From Allorhizobium sonneratiae (GTDB lineage: Bacteria; Pseudomonadota; Alphaproteobacteria; Rhizobiales; Rhizobiaceae), in NCBI RefSeq assembly GCF_023700755.1, contig NZ_JAMKOJ010000001.1:434001-498000 (forward strand): a stretch of DNA of 64,000 nt, written 5' to 3'. Position 1 is the stretch's first letter. Each line of letters begins with the position of its first letter. The notes under the pieces are model-generated. The model was not told the origin of the DNA, ran no database searches, and saw nothing but the letters and a program-made list of their open reading frames with translations. Positions 1 through 9,900 of this stretch are shown here, one piece after another. The position numbers were made by a program, and so were the translations under genes.

Positions 1-306
1 CTTGAGGATCGCCGCCGTTATCTGGGCAAGGCCAAGACCGCGATTGCCACCCTTGCCGCCGATCAGCTTTCCGGCGTTCAGCTCTTCCCCGTGTTGCGCC
101 GTGGCATGGAAGGCGAAGCGGTGGAGCAACTGCAACGGGCCTTAGCGAGTGCCGGTTATTATCACCTGAGTATTGACGGTGATTTCGGGCCGGGCACCGA
201 AGGAGCCTTGCGCATCTATCAGGGTGACACCGGCCTGACCGTTGATGGCATTGCCGGGAAAAATACCTTCGCGTCCCTTCAGGACTATTGGCCGGAGGAG
301 GATTAA
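1..306 (+). CDS. Phage endolysin, C-terminal part (peptidoglycan-binding domain)
   Basis: The reading frame is open from the first base of the window, so this is the 3' end of a gene that begins outside it. The visible 101 residues start with an E-D-R-R-R-Y-L helix of the kind seen near the end of the GH108 muramidase domain. A peptidoglycan-binding repeat follows, with the pattern L-x-x-G-M-E-G-E-A-V-E-x-L-Q, a G-D-F-G-P-G-T motif and V-D-G-I-A-G-K-N-T-F. This is the usual layout of endolysins from Mu-like phages of Alphaproteobacteria, which cut the glycan backbone for host lysis. The membrane proteins that follow fit a lysis cassette. The family of the catalytic domain is inferred, because that part is not visible. 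Confidence 0.75.
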   Translation, partial: LEDRRRYLGKAKTAIATLAADQLSGVQLFPVLRRGMEGEAVEQLQRALASAGYYHLSIDGDFGPGTEGALRIYQGDTGLTVDGIAGKNTFASLQDYWPEED

Positions 307-363
307 GCGCCGCAGCCCTCGCAAGGCGCACTCTCTTTCTTCCAATCATCCACGGACCCGACC

Positions 364-882
364 ATGACCTTTTTGAAACGACTGCATCACCGCATCACCG
401 GCCTGTTGCTGACCGCTGCCGCCTTCCTGTTCTGCTTTGCTGTCACGGCCTTTGCAGCCACCAATGAAGCAAGCGCCCCGACAAGCTTTCTGTCAGCGAT
501 TTTGCCGCCCATCCTTGATCTTGCCGTCACCGTTCTCGCATCCGGTGGCGCTTGGCTGGCAGCCCGACTTGTGCGGCTGACGGGCGTTGATACCGAAGCC
601 AGGCGGCTTGAAGTGGAAGGCAAGTTACGCGAGGCGCTGCATTCTGCTGCCGAGAACGGTTTGCGCTTTGCGCTGACAAAGGCCGGAATGCCGACCATTG
701 CCGAACCGACAGCCGATATCATTGCCGATGCCCTGTTCTATGTGACGGATAAAAACCCCGACACGATCAGAAAACTTGGCGTCAGCGGCAATATACTCGA
801 AGACATTATTCGCGCCAAGTGGCCGATTGCCAGCCTCGGCCTGCCACTCGCCGCCAGTCTCTCCACCAATCCCGCCACCTGA
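364..882 (+). CDS. Phage membrane protein with N-terminal hydrophobic segments, possible lysis role
   Basis: This 172-residue protein has a basic N-terminus followed by a strongly hydrophobic stretch (residues about 12-32, ending A-F-A-A, signal-peptide-like). A second hydrophobic stretch (about 44-70) leads into a charged region rich in Ala, Glu and Arg. I do not recognise a named family. Its place directly after the endolysin and before another membrane protein suggests a holin- or spanin-like lysis accessory, but this is inference from context. A long helical region at about 75-115 could be a coiled coil. Confidence 0.55.
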   Translation: MTFLKRLHHRITGLLLTAAAFLFCFAVTAFAATNEASAPTSFLSAILPPILDLAVTVLASGGAWLAARLVRLTGVDTEARRLEVEGKLREALHSAAENGLRFALTKAGMPTIAEPTADIIADALFYVTDKNPDTIRKLGVSGNILEDIIRAKWPIASLGLPLAASLSTNPAT

Positions 883-948
883 TCATCACCCAGACCGGCC
901 CGCCGTGCTGACATGCACGGCGGTAACATCCAACCTGCAAGGAAACCC

Positions 949-1293
949 ATGACCGGCCCCGAAACCATTTTTGGCCTGAAGGTCGCCACGCTTGCCTCGT
1001 CGGGTGTGGCGGCTGTGTTGTCCGTTGCGCTGGACTGGCGCTCCCATGACCTGTTTACGGCCATCGGCTCGATTGTCGCGGGCGTGTTTGTCGCAACCAT
1101 TGCCACCGAACTCACGCTTGATCTGGCTGGTGTGGCCGACAATCCCGGCTCATGGGGCTATGCTGTTGCCGCCGCCTACGGCATCACCGGGCGCAATCTG
1201 ATCCTGTGGCTGAAACAGGCCTCCAGCAATCCACCGCAATTGATCAAAGACCTGCTCGGTCTTGGAAAGGGCGGTGGTAAAAATGGCCAGTGA
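949..1293 (+). CDS. Small phage membrane protein, holin candidate
   Basis: The 114-residue protein has about three hydrophobic segments (residues about 8-26, 33-55 and 65-82) and a Gly/Lys-rich C-terminus. I chose ATG 949 because AAGGAA lies six bases upstream; an in-frame ATG at 913 has no such site. Size, several membrane segments and a charged tail fit a holin or a superinfection-type membrane protein, but no family could be assigned by eye. Its 3' end overlaps the start of the DUF1804 gene. Confidence 0.55.
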   Translation: MTGPETIFGLKVATLASSGVAAVLSVALDWRSHDLFTAIGSIVAGVFVATIATELTLDLAGVADNPGSWGYAVAAAYGITGRNLILWLKQASSNPPQLIKDLLGLGKGGGKNGQ

Positions 1294-1783
1294 TCAGGAA
1301 ACGCGCCGCAAGGCCCGCTCGGATTATGTCTATCGGCGCATGTCGGCCGCCACCATATCCATGACGCTCAACATCTCGCAGGCCACCTTTGGCCGCTGGA
1401 AGAAGGCGGCCAAGGAAGCCGGTGACGATTGGGACATGGCCCGGTCTGCTTCCGTGATTGCAGGCGAAGGCATCGACACGGTTGTTTCTTCCGTGGTCGA
1501 GGATTTTGTGCTGATGGCACAGGCGCTTCTGGAAGAGGTCAAAACCGAAGACCTGAGCCTTGATCAGAAGATCAAGCACATGGTTGCCCTGGGTGACGCC
1601 ATGGTCAAGGTGACGGCCTCGGCGGGCAAGCTTGCGCCCAAGATCAGCCAGCTTGGCGTCGCTCAGGATGTGGTTCAGCACCTGATTGCCTTTGTGCAGG
1701 AACAGTTTCCGCAACATATCTCCGTCGTGCAGGAAATCCTCATTCCGTTTGGCGACCGGATTGCCACGGCTTTCGCCCCATGA
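1283..1783 (+). CDS. DUF1804 family protein, Mu gp27-like (probable small terminase partner)
   Basis: The protein has 166 residues. Its N-terminal part (K-A-R-S-D-Y-V-Y then A-T-I-S-M-T-L-N-I-S-Q-A-T-F-G-R-W-K) is a helix-turn-helix of the type found in DUF1804 proteins, which precede the large terminase in Mu-like phages and probably act as the small terminase subunit for DNA packaging. The rest is helical and acidic. ATG 1283 was chosen over the upstream TTG 1262 because it overlaps the end of the previous gene in the usual coupled manner. The stop overlaps the terminase start. Confidence 0.8.
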   Translation: MASDQETRRKARSDYVYRRMSAATISMTLNISQATFGRWKKAAKEAGDDWDMARSASVIAGEGIDTVVSSVVEDFVLMAQALLEEVKTEDLSLDQKIKHMVALGDAMVKVTASAGKLAPKISQLGVAQDVVQHLIAFVQEQFPQHISVVQEILIPFGDRIATAFAP

Positions 1784-3435
1784 AGCGCCCGAAACTCAGC
1801 CCCACAGTCAGCCCCAAGGATTTTCGGGAAAATCTCGCCCGCATGGCCGACGAGCTGGCCCGCTGGGTGGACCTCTCCGTCACGGCCTTTGCCGCCGACC
1901 CCAAGGCGAAGGCGGAACGGCTGGCCAGGGCAAAACACCCGGAAACCGGATTCCGCTTCTTTCTGGAAACCTATCTGCCCCATTATGTGAAGGGCGACCA
2001 CAGCCGGTTCCATGAAGAAATTTTTGCACGGGTGCCGCAAATCCTAACGTCTGCAAAGGGCGTTCGAGATTTGTTTATCGCCCCGCGTGGCTCGTCCAAA
2101 TCCACCCACCTGTCGCTCGGTTTTGCGCTCTATTGCCTGTGCCTTGGATACAAGCGTTATATATTGGAAGTCTGCGATGTGTATGCTCAGGCGGCACTCT
2201 TGATCGAAGCCATCAAGGCCGAGCTGACCACCAATCCGCGTCTGGCCCATGATTTCCCTGAGGCCACCGGACAAGGCCGGGTGTGGCGCGAGGGCGAGAT
2301 TGTCACCGCCAACAACATCCGTGTCGAGGGGCTTGGCGCATTGCAAAAGCTGCGTGGCCGTCGCCATGGACCTTATCGCCCAGACCTGATGTTTTTTGAC
2401 GATCTGGAAAACGACGAAGCGGTGCGCTCTCCCGATCAGCGCAAGAAACTGGAAACATGGATCAAGCGGGCGGCGCTGAAAGTCGGCCCGCCCGATGGCT
2501 CCATGGATGTGGTCTGGGTTGGCACCGTGTTACATTATGATGCCGTGCTGGTGCGGGCGGCAAAGTCGCCGGTGTGGCGGGTGGCCGAGTTTCAGGCGAT
2601 TATCCGTTTTCCTGACCGCATGGACCTTTGGGACCGCTTTGAGGAGTTCTATCACAACGACGGCGAAGACGCTGCCCGTGCATTCTACGATGCCAACAAG
2701 GCAGATATGGATGCCGGGGCTATCGTCAACTGGCCGTCGATGCAGCCGCTTGTCTGGCTGATGCTGGAACGCGCCGCCGACCATGACAGTTTCCAGACCG
2801 AATATCAGAACAAGCCAATCAGCGAAGGAAGCCCCTTCAACCGCTTGACCTTTTGGACCCTGAGGCAACCCGACCTGATCCATTTCGGTGCGCTGGACCC
2901 ATCGCTTGGCAAAAAGGGCCATGGCCGCGATCCATCCGCCATTCTGATCGGCGGCTTTAACCGGCTGACCGGCACCATGGATGTGGTGGAAGCCTCCATT
3001 CGCCGCCGTCTGCCGGACGTGATCATTGCCGACATCATCGCCCTTCAGCGCGAGTATCGTTGCCTGTTGTGGTTTGTCGAAACGGTGCAGTTTCAGGAAT
3101 TTTTGCGCACCACACTGATGGTGGAAGCAGCAAAGCAGGGTGTCGGGATTTCTGCCGTGCCGATCATTCCTCATGCCGACAAGGATTTGCGCATTGAACG
3201 TCTTCAGCCACCGATTGCCAACGGGTTGATCCGCCTGAACCAGACCCAACAGACCCTGATTGACCAGTTGCAGCAATGGCCGAACGCCGACCACGACGAC
3301 GGGCCGGATGCGCTGGATATGCTGTGGCAAAACACCCTTCAATATGCGGGCGGTGATCGATCTGCGGGCGTCAGCGCAGGAGTGATGACAGCCGGGCAAA
3401 CCGGCGCTGACAATTATGGAGATTATCGTCTGTGA
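1780..3435 (+). CDS. Terminase large subunit, Mu gp28-like
   Basis: This 551-residue ATPase-nuclease packages phage DNA into the prohead. A Walker-A-like motif A-P-R-G-S-S-K-S-T lies near residue 105 and a Walker B motif D-L-M-F-F-D-D-L-E near 205. The C-terminal RNase-H-like nuclease has its first acidic strand at A-L-D-P-S-L-G-K-K-G-H-G-R-D (about 370) and late acidic residues in D-H-D-D-G-P-D-A-L-D-M-L (about 508). ATG 1780 overlaps the stop of the preceding gene, and the portal gene starts inside the last codons, so the three are translationally coupled. Terminases of this kind are known triggers of some Avs defence proteins, which is relevant to the antisense gene at 6966. Confidence 0.92.
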   Translation: MKRPKLSPTVSPKDFRENLARMADELARWVDLSVTAFAADPKAKAERLARAKHPETGFRFFLETYLPHYVKGDHSRFHEEIFARVPQILTSAKGVRDLFIAPRGSSKSTHLSLGFALYCLCLGYKRYILEVCDVYAQAALLIEAIKAELTTNPRLAHDFPEATGQGRVWREGEIVTANNIRVEGLGALQKLRGRRHGPYRPDLMFFDDLENDEAVRSPDQRKKLETWIKRAALKVGPPDGSMDVVWVGTVLHYDAVLVRAAKSPVWRVAEFQAIIRFPDRMDLWDRFEEFYHNDGEDAARAFYDANKADMDAGAIVNWPSMQPLVWLMLERAADHDSFQTEYQNKPISEGSPFNRLTFWTLRQPDLIHFGALDPSLGKKGHGRDPSAILIGGFNRLTGTMDVVEASIRRRLPDVIIADIIALQREYRCLLWFVETVQFQEFLRTTLMVEAAKQGVGISAVPIIPHADKDLRIERLQPPIANGLIRLNQTQQTLIDQLQQWPNADHDDGPDALDMLWQNTLQYAGGDRSAGVSAGVMTAGQTGADNYGDYRL

Positions 3436-4829
3436 GCCGCAAGACCCGGAAAAAAGCAGAATCCTTTGCCGCTGAAACATCCGCAACCGAGCGAAAAAAT
3501 CTCGGTGTTGAGCAACGCAGCCTGATTGCCAATGCCGCCAATGACATCACCATTCCGTTTTATACCGGTGCGCTTCAACATGCCGATGACACGTTGATCC
3601 AGCGCGGCGGTGGCAAGGGTCTTAAAATCTATGATGAGATCAAGCGCGACACCCATGCGTCTGCCTGCCTGACCAAACGCAACAAACATCTGGTAGCGCG
3701 TGAGTGGGAGGTGAATGCTGCCTCCGAAAAGCCGCTCGATGTGGAAGCCGCCGATTTTGTGCGCGATGTGTTGAAGACCCTGCCATTTGACCGGATCTGC
3801 GAAGACCTTTCCGGGGGCGCATTGCTCAAAGGTTTTGCTGTCAGCGAAATCATCTGGCAGCGCGATGGCAACCGCATCAGGCCGGAAAGGATTGTCAGCC
3901 ACGATCAGCGCCGCTTTGCTTTTGGTCAGGATGAACGGCCACGGCTGCTCACTTGGACGAATATGAATGACGGCATCGAACTGCCAGACCGAAAATTTAT
4001 CGTTCATCGTTATGGCGTTGTCGGCAATAATCCTTACGGCCTCGGCCTTGGTCATCAATTGTTCTGGGCGGTGCTGTTCAAGCGTGAGGGCGTGGCCTTC
4101 TGGCTGCACTTCCTTGACAAGTTCGCCGGTCCCACCGTCATTGCCGAAACCCCTTACGGTATGTTGAGCGATGAGCAGCGCCGTCTGCTGAACAATCTTG
4201 CCAGCATCCGCACCAGCTCTGCCGTGACCGTGCCGGTCGGGACCGCCGTTAAATTCTTGGAAGCGGCCCGTTCCGGCTCGGTCAGCTATCAGGACTGGCT
4301 GGATTATTGGGACAAGCAAATCTCAATCTGCATCCTGGGCGAAACGCTCACCACCGACATTGGCTCTAACGGTTCTCGTGCTGCTGCCGAAACCCATGCC
4401 GATATGCTGGACCTGCTGGTGGATAGCGATGCCGATCACCTGTCCGATAGTTTGCATGAACAGCTTGTCTGCTGGCTGATCGATTATAACTTTCCGGGTG
4501 CTGCCATTCCCCATGTCTGGCGTGTGCGCCCAAGCAACGAGAAGGCCAAGGCCGAAACCCGCAAAGCCAAAGCCGACGCCGCCACCTCGGAACATGCCGC
4601 CCTGATCGACATTATCGCCAGTGCTGCCCATATTGAGGATGATGACACCGCCCGCGAATTTATCACGGCCTTCGATCTGACCCATAACTTGTCTGACGAG
4701 GCGATTGATCGGCTGGTGGAAGCACGGTTTGCCTTTATGGAGGGCAAGCGACCAAAACGGACGCCCGATCATATGCCTGCATTCTCCACCCTGTTCGGGC
4801 CGCTCGGCTCAAAAAAAAACGGCATTTGA
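3432..4829 (+). CDS. Portal protein, DUF935 family (Mu gp29-like)
   Basis: The 465-residue protein matches the DUF935 portal family: an N-terminal region with Y-T-G-A-L-Q-H-A-D-D, a central block I-H-R-Y-G-V-V-G-N-N-P-Y-G-L-G-L-G, and G-E-T-L-T-T-D near residue 305. The portal forms the dodecameric DNA gate at the capsid vertex and docks the terminase. The GTG start at 3432 overlaps the terminase stop. A Lys/Ala-rich stretch around residues 360-385 may be a flexible or coiled-coil part of the C-terminal crown. Confidence 0.9.
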   Translation: MSRKTRKKAESFAAETSATERKNLGVEQRSLIANAANDITIPFYTGALQHADDTLIQRGGGKGLKIYDEIKRDTHASACLTKRNKHLVAREWEVNAASEKPLDVEAADFVRDVLKTLPFDRICEDLSGGALLKGFAVSEIIWQRDGNRIRPERIVSHDQRRFAFGQDERPRLLTWTNMNDGIELPDRKFIVHRYGVVGNNPYGLGLGHQLFWAVLFKREGVAFWLHFLDKFAGPTVIAETPYGMLSDEQRRLLNNLASIRTSSAVTVPVGTAVKFLEAARSGSVSYQDWLDYWDKQISICILGETLTTDIGSNGSRAAAETHADMLDLLVDSDADHLSDSLHEQLVCWLIDYNFPGAAIPHVWRVRPSNEKAKAETRKAKADAATSEHAALIDIIASAAHIEDDDTAREFITAFDLTHNLSDEAIDRLVEARFAFMEGKRPKRTPDHMPAFSTLFGPLGSKKNGI

Positions 4830-6385
4830 CGGCAAGCTTTGCCGATGATGCCGACCCCGTCAGTGATCTGACGGATCAGCTCGAAGAGTTGGCCGCAAAC
4901 CTTTCCACCCGTCGCCTCAACACCATCCGCACCGCCCTTGAGGCAGCAAATGATTATCCAGACGCCGCCCGCGCCATTCTGACCCTTGGCGCAAAATGGA
5001 CGCCGGATGCGCTTGGCAAACTGTTGGGCGACGGCTTGGAGCTGGCAGCGCTTCAGGGCCGCGAGGCGGTGTTTACGGACGGCGAGGACGACGGCGCACG
5101 CTTTGCCGATGCCGACGTGTTCAACCAGCCGTTCAAGGAACAGATCGACTTCTTCACCCAGAAGCGCGGCAAGCCGACCAAAGCGTGGACCGATGCCCTG
5201 CGCGGCACCCATGACCGCGCCTTTGTCATTGCCGGAGCAACCGATCTTGCCATGCTCTCGGATTTCCAGACGGCCATTGCCAGTGCCATGCAAAACGGCA
5301 CTACCTTTGCCGATTTCCAGAAAGACTTTGACAGGATCGTTGCCAAATACGGCTGGGCCTATAAGGGCGAACGCGGCTGGCGCAGCCGGGTGATTTTTGA
5401 AACCAACCTGCGCACCAGCCACATGGCCGGTCGCCTGCAACAGATGCGCGACCCGGATGTGCTGAAACTTCGGCCCTATTGGGAATATCGCCACGGCGAA
5501 ACCCGCAAACCCAAAATTCCCCGTAGCCAGCATGTGGCGTGGCACGGCAAGGTGTTGCGCCACGATGACCCGTTCTGGCAAACCCATTTTCCGCCCAATG
5601 ACTGGCGCTGCTCCTGCGGTGTCCGCTCTCGTTCCTTGCGGGATTTGAAACGCATGGGCAAAGAAGCGCCCGATCCATCACCGGAAATTCTAACGGCACC
5701 CATGTTGGACCCCATCACCGGCCAGTTGATCGAACACCCGCAAGGTGTGGGCTATGGCTGGGATTATGCCCCCGGTGATTTGTGGGAGCGCGGCCTTGTG
5801 CCATCCAACCTGATCGAACAAGGCACCGTGCTTGATCACAACCCGCGCATGGCCGTCGAGATCGACGCGCCTGAACCGTTAGAGGATTTGCTCAAAAAGG
5901 CCAAACCCTTCAAGGCCAAGGCGCTGCCCGACGGCTTGCCCCCGGAAGATTATGTCCGCGCCTTCCTCAAACCCTTTGGCGGCGACATTGGTAAGGCCGT
6001 GCTGTTTGAGGATAAGGCCGGGACGAAAATCCCGATCTCAGATCAATTGTTCCGCGATGTATCGGGTGCGCTCAAAGTCACCAAGCGCGGGCGTCATCGG
6101 CTGGTGGCGATGATGGCAGAAGCCTTGATGGACCCGGACGAGATCTGGATGGGCGTTGCGCGAAAGCTCAATGCTGCCGACGGCGAAACCGAGGATCTCG
6201 TGTTGGATCGGCGCTATATCCGCCTTGATCCCAAAAGCGGCATTCAGATTGTCTTTGAAATCGGCGAACGTCTCTGGGAAGCCATCACCAGTTATAACCC
6301 GACCACCAAAAAGGGCGACCCGGATTTTAACGCGCTGGACCGACGCCGGGGCGGCAAGCTGCTTTACAAACGCCCGAAAGCATAA
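4826..6385 (+). CDS. Mu F-like head morphogenesis protein with C-terminal BECR-type nuclease-like domain
   Basis: The 519-residue protein starts at TTG 4826, overlapping the portal stop. Residues about 90-270 form the Mu F-like minor head domain, ending in the typical W-H-G-K-V-L-R-H-D-D-P-F-W and N-D-W-R-C-S-C-G-V-R-S signature. Residues about 372-519 are a separate domain (I-S-D-Q-L-F-R-D-V, K-R-G-R-H-R-L, P-D-E-I-W, R-R-Y-I-R-L, then S-Y-N-P-T and L-L-Y-K-R). This resembles the phage-associated barnase/EndoU/colicin/RelE-like nuclease domains (PBECR group) often fused to this head protein. Minor head proteins can be ejected with the DNA, so the domain may act in the infected cell. The nuclease assignment is from remembered family patterns. 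A hairpin terminator follows the stop at once. Confidence 0.85.
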   Translation: MTASFADDADPVSDLTDQLEELAANLSTRRLNTIRTALEAANDYPDAARAILTLGAKWTPDALGKLLGDGLELAALQGREAVFTDGEDDGARFADADVFNQPFKEQIDFFTQKRGKPTKAWTDALRGTHDRAFVIAGATDLAMLSDFQTAIASAMQNGTTFADFQKDFDRIVAKYGWAYKGERGWRSRVIFETNLRTSHMAGRLQQMRDPDVLKLRPYWEYRHGETRKPKIPRSQHVAWHGKVLRHDDPFWQTHFPPNDWRCSCGVRSRSLRDLKRMGKEAPDPSPEILTAPMLDPITGQLIEHPQGVGYGWDYAPGDLWERGLVPSNLIEQGTVLDHNPRMAVEIDAPEPLEDLLKKAKPFKAKALPDGLPPEDYVRAFLKPFGGDIGKAVLFEDKAGTKIPISDQLFRDVSGALKVTKRGRHRLVAMMAEALMDPDEIWMGVARKLNAADGETEDLVLDRRYIRLDPKSGIQIVFEIGERLWEAITSYNPTTKKGDPDFNALDRRRGGKLLYKRPKA

Positions 6386-6408
6386 AAGGCCGGGGTGATC
6401 CGGCCTTT
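6385..6408 (+). terminator. Hairpin terminator after the F-like head gene
   Basis: Perfect 9-bp stem AAAGGCCGG / CCGGCCTTT with a 6-base loop, overlapping the stop of the head gene and followed by TGTGT rather than a long T run. It probably attenuates rather than fully stops late transcription, because gpG continues 80 bases further on. Confidence 0.6.
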
Positions 6409-6490
6409 GTGTCAGGGAGCTAGCTGGACCACCACCGGTCATCGCGTGCCTGACACTGCAAATATAAGCCAATCATAAGGGAAAGTCGAT

Positions 6491-6955
6491 ATGAACGGCA
6501 TCAGCTACAAGGCCACCATTGATGACGCCGACATGCGCGAAAAGCTGGCCAGCCTGATTGCCAAGATGCAGCGGCCACAGGGCTTTTACAAAAACGTCGG
6601 CGAACACCTGCTGAATTCGGTCAAGGACAATTTTGAAGCCGAGACCGCCCCGGATGGCACCCGCTGGAAAACCCTGTCCCAAGCCACACGCGACTTGCGC
6701 TCGAAAAAATACGGCAACGCCCCCGTCACCATCCTGCGCGCCTCTGGCGATCTGATGAACTCCATCAACATGCAAGCCAGTGACACCGATGTGCGGATCG
6801 GCTCAAGTCTTGTTTACGCCGCCATCCACCAGTTTGGCGGCGATGCTGGCAGAGAAAAGAAGGTCACTATCCCGGCGCGGCCTTATCTTGGGTTGTCCTC
6901 GGTCGATGAGGGTGAGGTGGTGGCGATTGCGGAGGAGTGGTTGGCGGTTGACTAA
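6491..6955 (+). CDS. Virion morphogenesis protein, Mu gpG-like
   Basis: The 154-residue protein fits the phage virion morphogenesis (gpG / P2 gpS) family: G-x-H-L-L-N-S-V near residue 37, F-E-A-E-T-A-P-D-G-T-R-W-K-T-L (about 50-64), I-L-R-A-S-G-D-L-M-N-S-I, and Y-A-A-I-H-Q-F-G-G near 112, ending with I-P-A-R-P-Y-L-G-L-S. These proteins act in head or tail completion. The start has a clear AAGGGAAA site. In Mu, gpG is followed by the protease gene I. Here a 3.8-kb antisense gene comes between, its stop only 10 bases from the gpG stop. Confidence 0.88.
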   Translation: MNGISYKATIDDADMREKLASLIAKMQRPQGFYKNVGEHLLNSVKDNFEAETAPDGTRWKTLSQATRDLRSKKYGNAPVTILRASGDLMNSINMQASDTDVRIGSSLVYAAIHQFGGDAGREKKVTIPARPYLGLSSVDEGEVVAIAEEWLAVD

Positions 6956-6965
6956 CTACAGGACA

Positions 6966-9900
6966 CTATTCGAAACTCGCAGCAACATCTCGCTCGATTT
7001 GTCTCTCATGTTCTCGCCAAAGATCGATGTCTCCTTGTAATTGAAGTTCAGCATCGGATAAAGTCTTCGTGATTTCAGGGTCTCCATCAATTATTAAGGC
7101 TTTTAACAGAGGCTTTCGTCTCTCCAAAATATCAGCGTAGGAGCCGCTCCAGCAAGTTTGCGAAATTTTAGGTAGATATTCCTTAATAATCGCTCTTTTA
7201 TCTGGTGCGTTGTTTAATAGGTAAATCGCGATTTTTGACAATGAGGCCTGGTGATTGCCATCACTGTCAGACCTTTCAAAAAGATCACACGTTGCCGCTG
7301 CAAATGGGTATCTGTCTATCGGCGATACCTTACACCAAGCCAAAAGGGTTTCTTCTGAAATCTCCATCAACAAAGACTGCTCTTGATCAGAAAAATCACT
7401 TCCCATCATCCTACGAGCGGTCTTGTAACTTCCATCATCGTCGGGTTGATAAATTGCATTGAGTGACAGCGTTGGAAAGAACTTAAAAAACGGAGACAAT
7501 ATTTTTCCACGATCAATATTATAGTATCTTTCAGGACGTTTCTCATTATCTAAAAAATTGGTCAGAGCCTTTATTACTTCATTTTCTGAAGCGTTTTCTG
7601 AAAGGGCAAAACATAAGGCAGGATTTAATTTGTAATCAAGGCGATAAACATCCGTATTTACCGATGTCCAGTCAACTTCACCAAAAAAAATCAGTGCTAC
7701 CCTACTAAGGTCACTAATGTATTTAAGGCCCTTTGCATTCTTGCGGTGAATCACGCTGGAAAGTATCTCGAAGGATGCGGAACAGCCGTCCTTTCCATGC
7801 TTGTTTAGCTCGCTGAGCAGTGACCCGATTTGATCGGGGGAGAATGTATCTGTGACCCGGTCATTAGCAAGATTACTGAAGCGCCATATTGGCGTCCGGC
7901 CATTTTTAATAGCAAGCATAAGCCTATCAAAGGCTTCACTGCCCATGACGCCCTGAGATTGTAGTTCAATAAACCAACTTGACCAGACATCATCATAAAG
8001 AGCTCTGTCTAAAAATAGTCCCACAGCTACAGGGTCAATCTCACTCCACCCCGCGATTATGCCGCGAACGACCGTCGTTGAAATAGCCTCTTCTTTCCCG
8101 GCGGCTATCAAGATTCGAATTTTTTCTAGAAGATCAGCAACAGGAGCGGCAGACTTTCCTAGACCTCTTCCAAATGAATACTCTCCGAATCCGCCGTATT
8201 TTTCTATGAAGCATGGAATAAGCGCATTTATTGCGGCACTATTTTTCCCGACCTGCTCGCCAAGTTTTTCGGCGTATTGTTCTCTAGTTTCCCATGACAT
8301 GGGGGCATTATCATCGTCAAAATCATAATAATGTGCGCGTCCTTTGGAGAATATACGTGCCATTACTTCAGTTATAAGATCATTTGGTCTGAGAATTTTT
8401 TCAAGTTCTTCAATCTCTTTAATTGATTCAGGCTGAGGTTTTGATTTTTGAAAGTGAATTATAGATTTTGCGGCATTCCAACCTTCTGGCCAGCTTTCTA
8501 TCGAGACAATTCGTTTTGTCATTTCGGCGAGAAAAGGACGTAATTCAGCGATATTCCAAAGTCCTTGAAATTTATTGCCAAGCACAATTTTGATTTCTTC
8601 TGCATCTACACCTCCAGATTCAACAATTGACATGCATTTTGTCAGCCACGCCTTAAACCAGTTCTCCACCTCAGCAGCTGTCGCAGGACGCCACCCCGAA
8701 TTGCGAGGAAGAGATCCGATATCGAGTGGTGGATATGAGGTAAAGTGGGATGTTTTGAGTGTTGCGCCTAACGCGTTAAAACCTAGCGCCTTAATTTGGG
8801 GATCGTCACTACTCAACAATTGGTCAACAGCCGCCTGTTTTTGTACCAAAGTTGCATGTGTATAAGAGTAGCAAATATAAAAAAGAGCAAGCAATCGCTC
8901 CTTTGCCAATTTTTTATTGTAGTGCTGATCACCGAAATTGGCAAAAGTCACGAGTAAGTCTACAGATTTTTCAAAATATTTAGCATCATACGCAATATGG
9001 GCTACGAGCTTGATGAAGCGTCCGCTGTTCCTGTTCAGGATTGAGATGAAATTTGTTATGGATAGAGCTTTAGATATATGCGCGAGCGCCAAATCGGGGG
9101 CGAGTGGTGCCAACCAAACAAACATCTGTTCTTGATATTCATTTAGCCCTGCGACGTCGGATAAGCTTCCGTCTGACGACATAATGGATCGCGCTATATC
9201 GACCGCCTGTGGGCAACTCTGCAGAAAACTAAGGCGACGAGCAAACGATCGTGCCACACGCTCCGATGTATTAAAAAAGAAATGTTGCGTTACGTCCTCA
9301 ATATTCCCATTTTCTAAAGCGCGAACAGCAAGATTATTAGCGATGGCATGTGGCAATATTGCTCGCCATTCGCCACGTTCTTGTAGCAAACCACGTCTAC
9401 GGAGTTCCGCCATGTACCGGGCAAAAACTCCAACCGTGCAATCCGCAAATGATGAAAGCATGGAAAGCTCAGAGGTTTCGCTACGATCCATTCCGTTGAA
9501 TGAATAAAGTAAGCTAGCCGCTTCGGCGCTCCGTAAAAGATCATCATTCTCTTTGTTGTTTTGGTGAAACAGCCGTTTAAACAGGTCGGCGCTTTGAAGC
9601 TGCGCTAAGTCGCCTGATTGCCTAGATGTTGCCGCAAGTGCAAATGCTACACGGGCATTGCCATCTGAATAATCGGCGATACGAATAGCGTCGGCGCTGC
9701 TCAAGCCTTGGTATTTCCGCCTAAGAAGGTCGAGAATTGCGTTTGTTGACGTACCCTCCAAACGGTAAACTGAAGTGCCCTCGGTAAAATCATCCCTTAC
9801 ATCATATTCAACGGTGATAAGCTTTAATTGGCAGCCTGGACGGCGGACCAATTGTGAAAGGCGCTCGTGTTCCGCTGGACTGCAATTATCTACAATGATC

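Noticed and set aside
2530-3486. 318-codon frame antisense to the terminase gene
   Set aside because: Shadow of the terminase coding strand; composition is rich in His, Gln and Arg, and there are no motifs.
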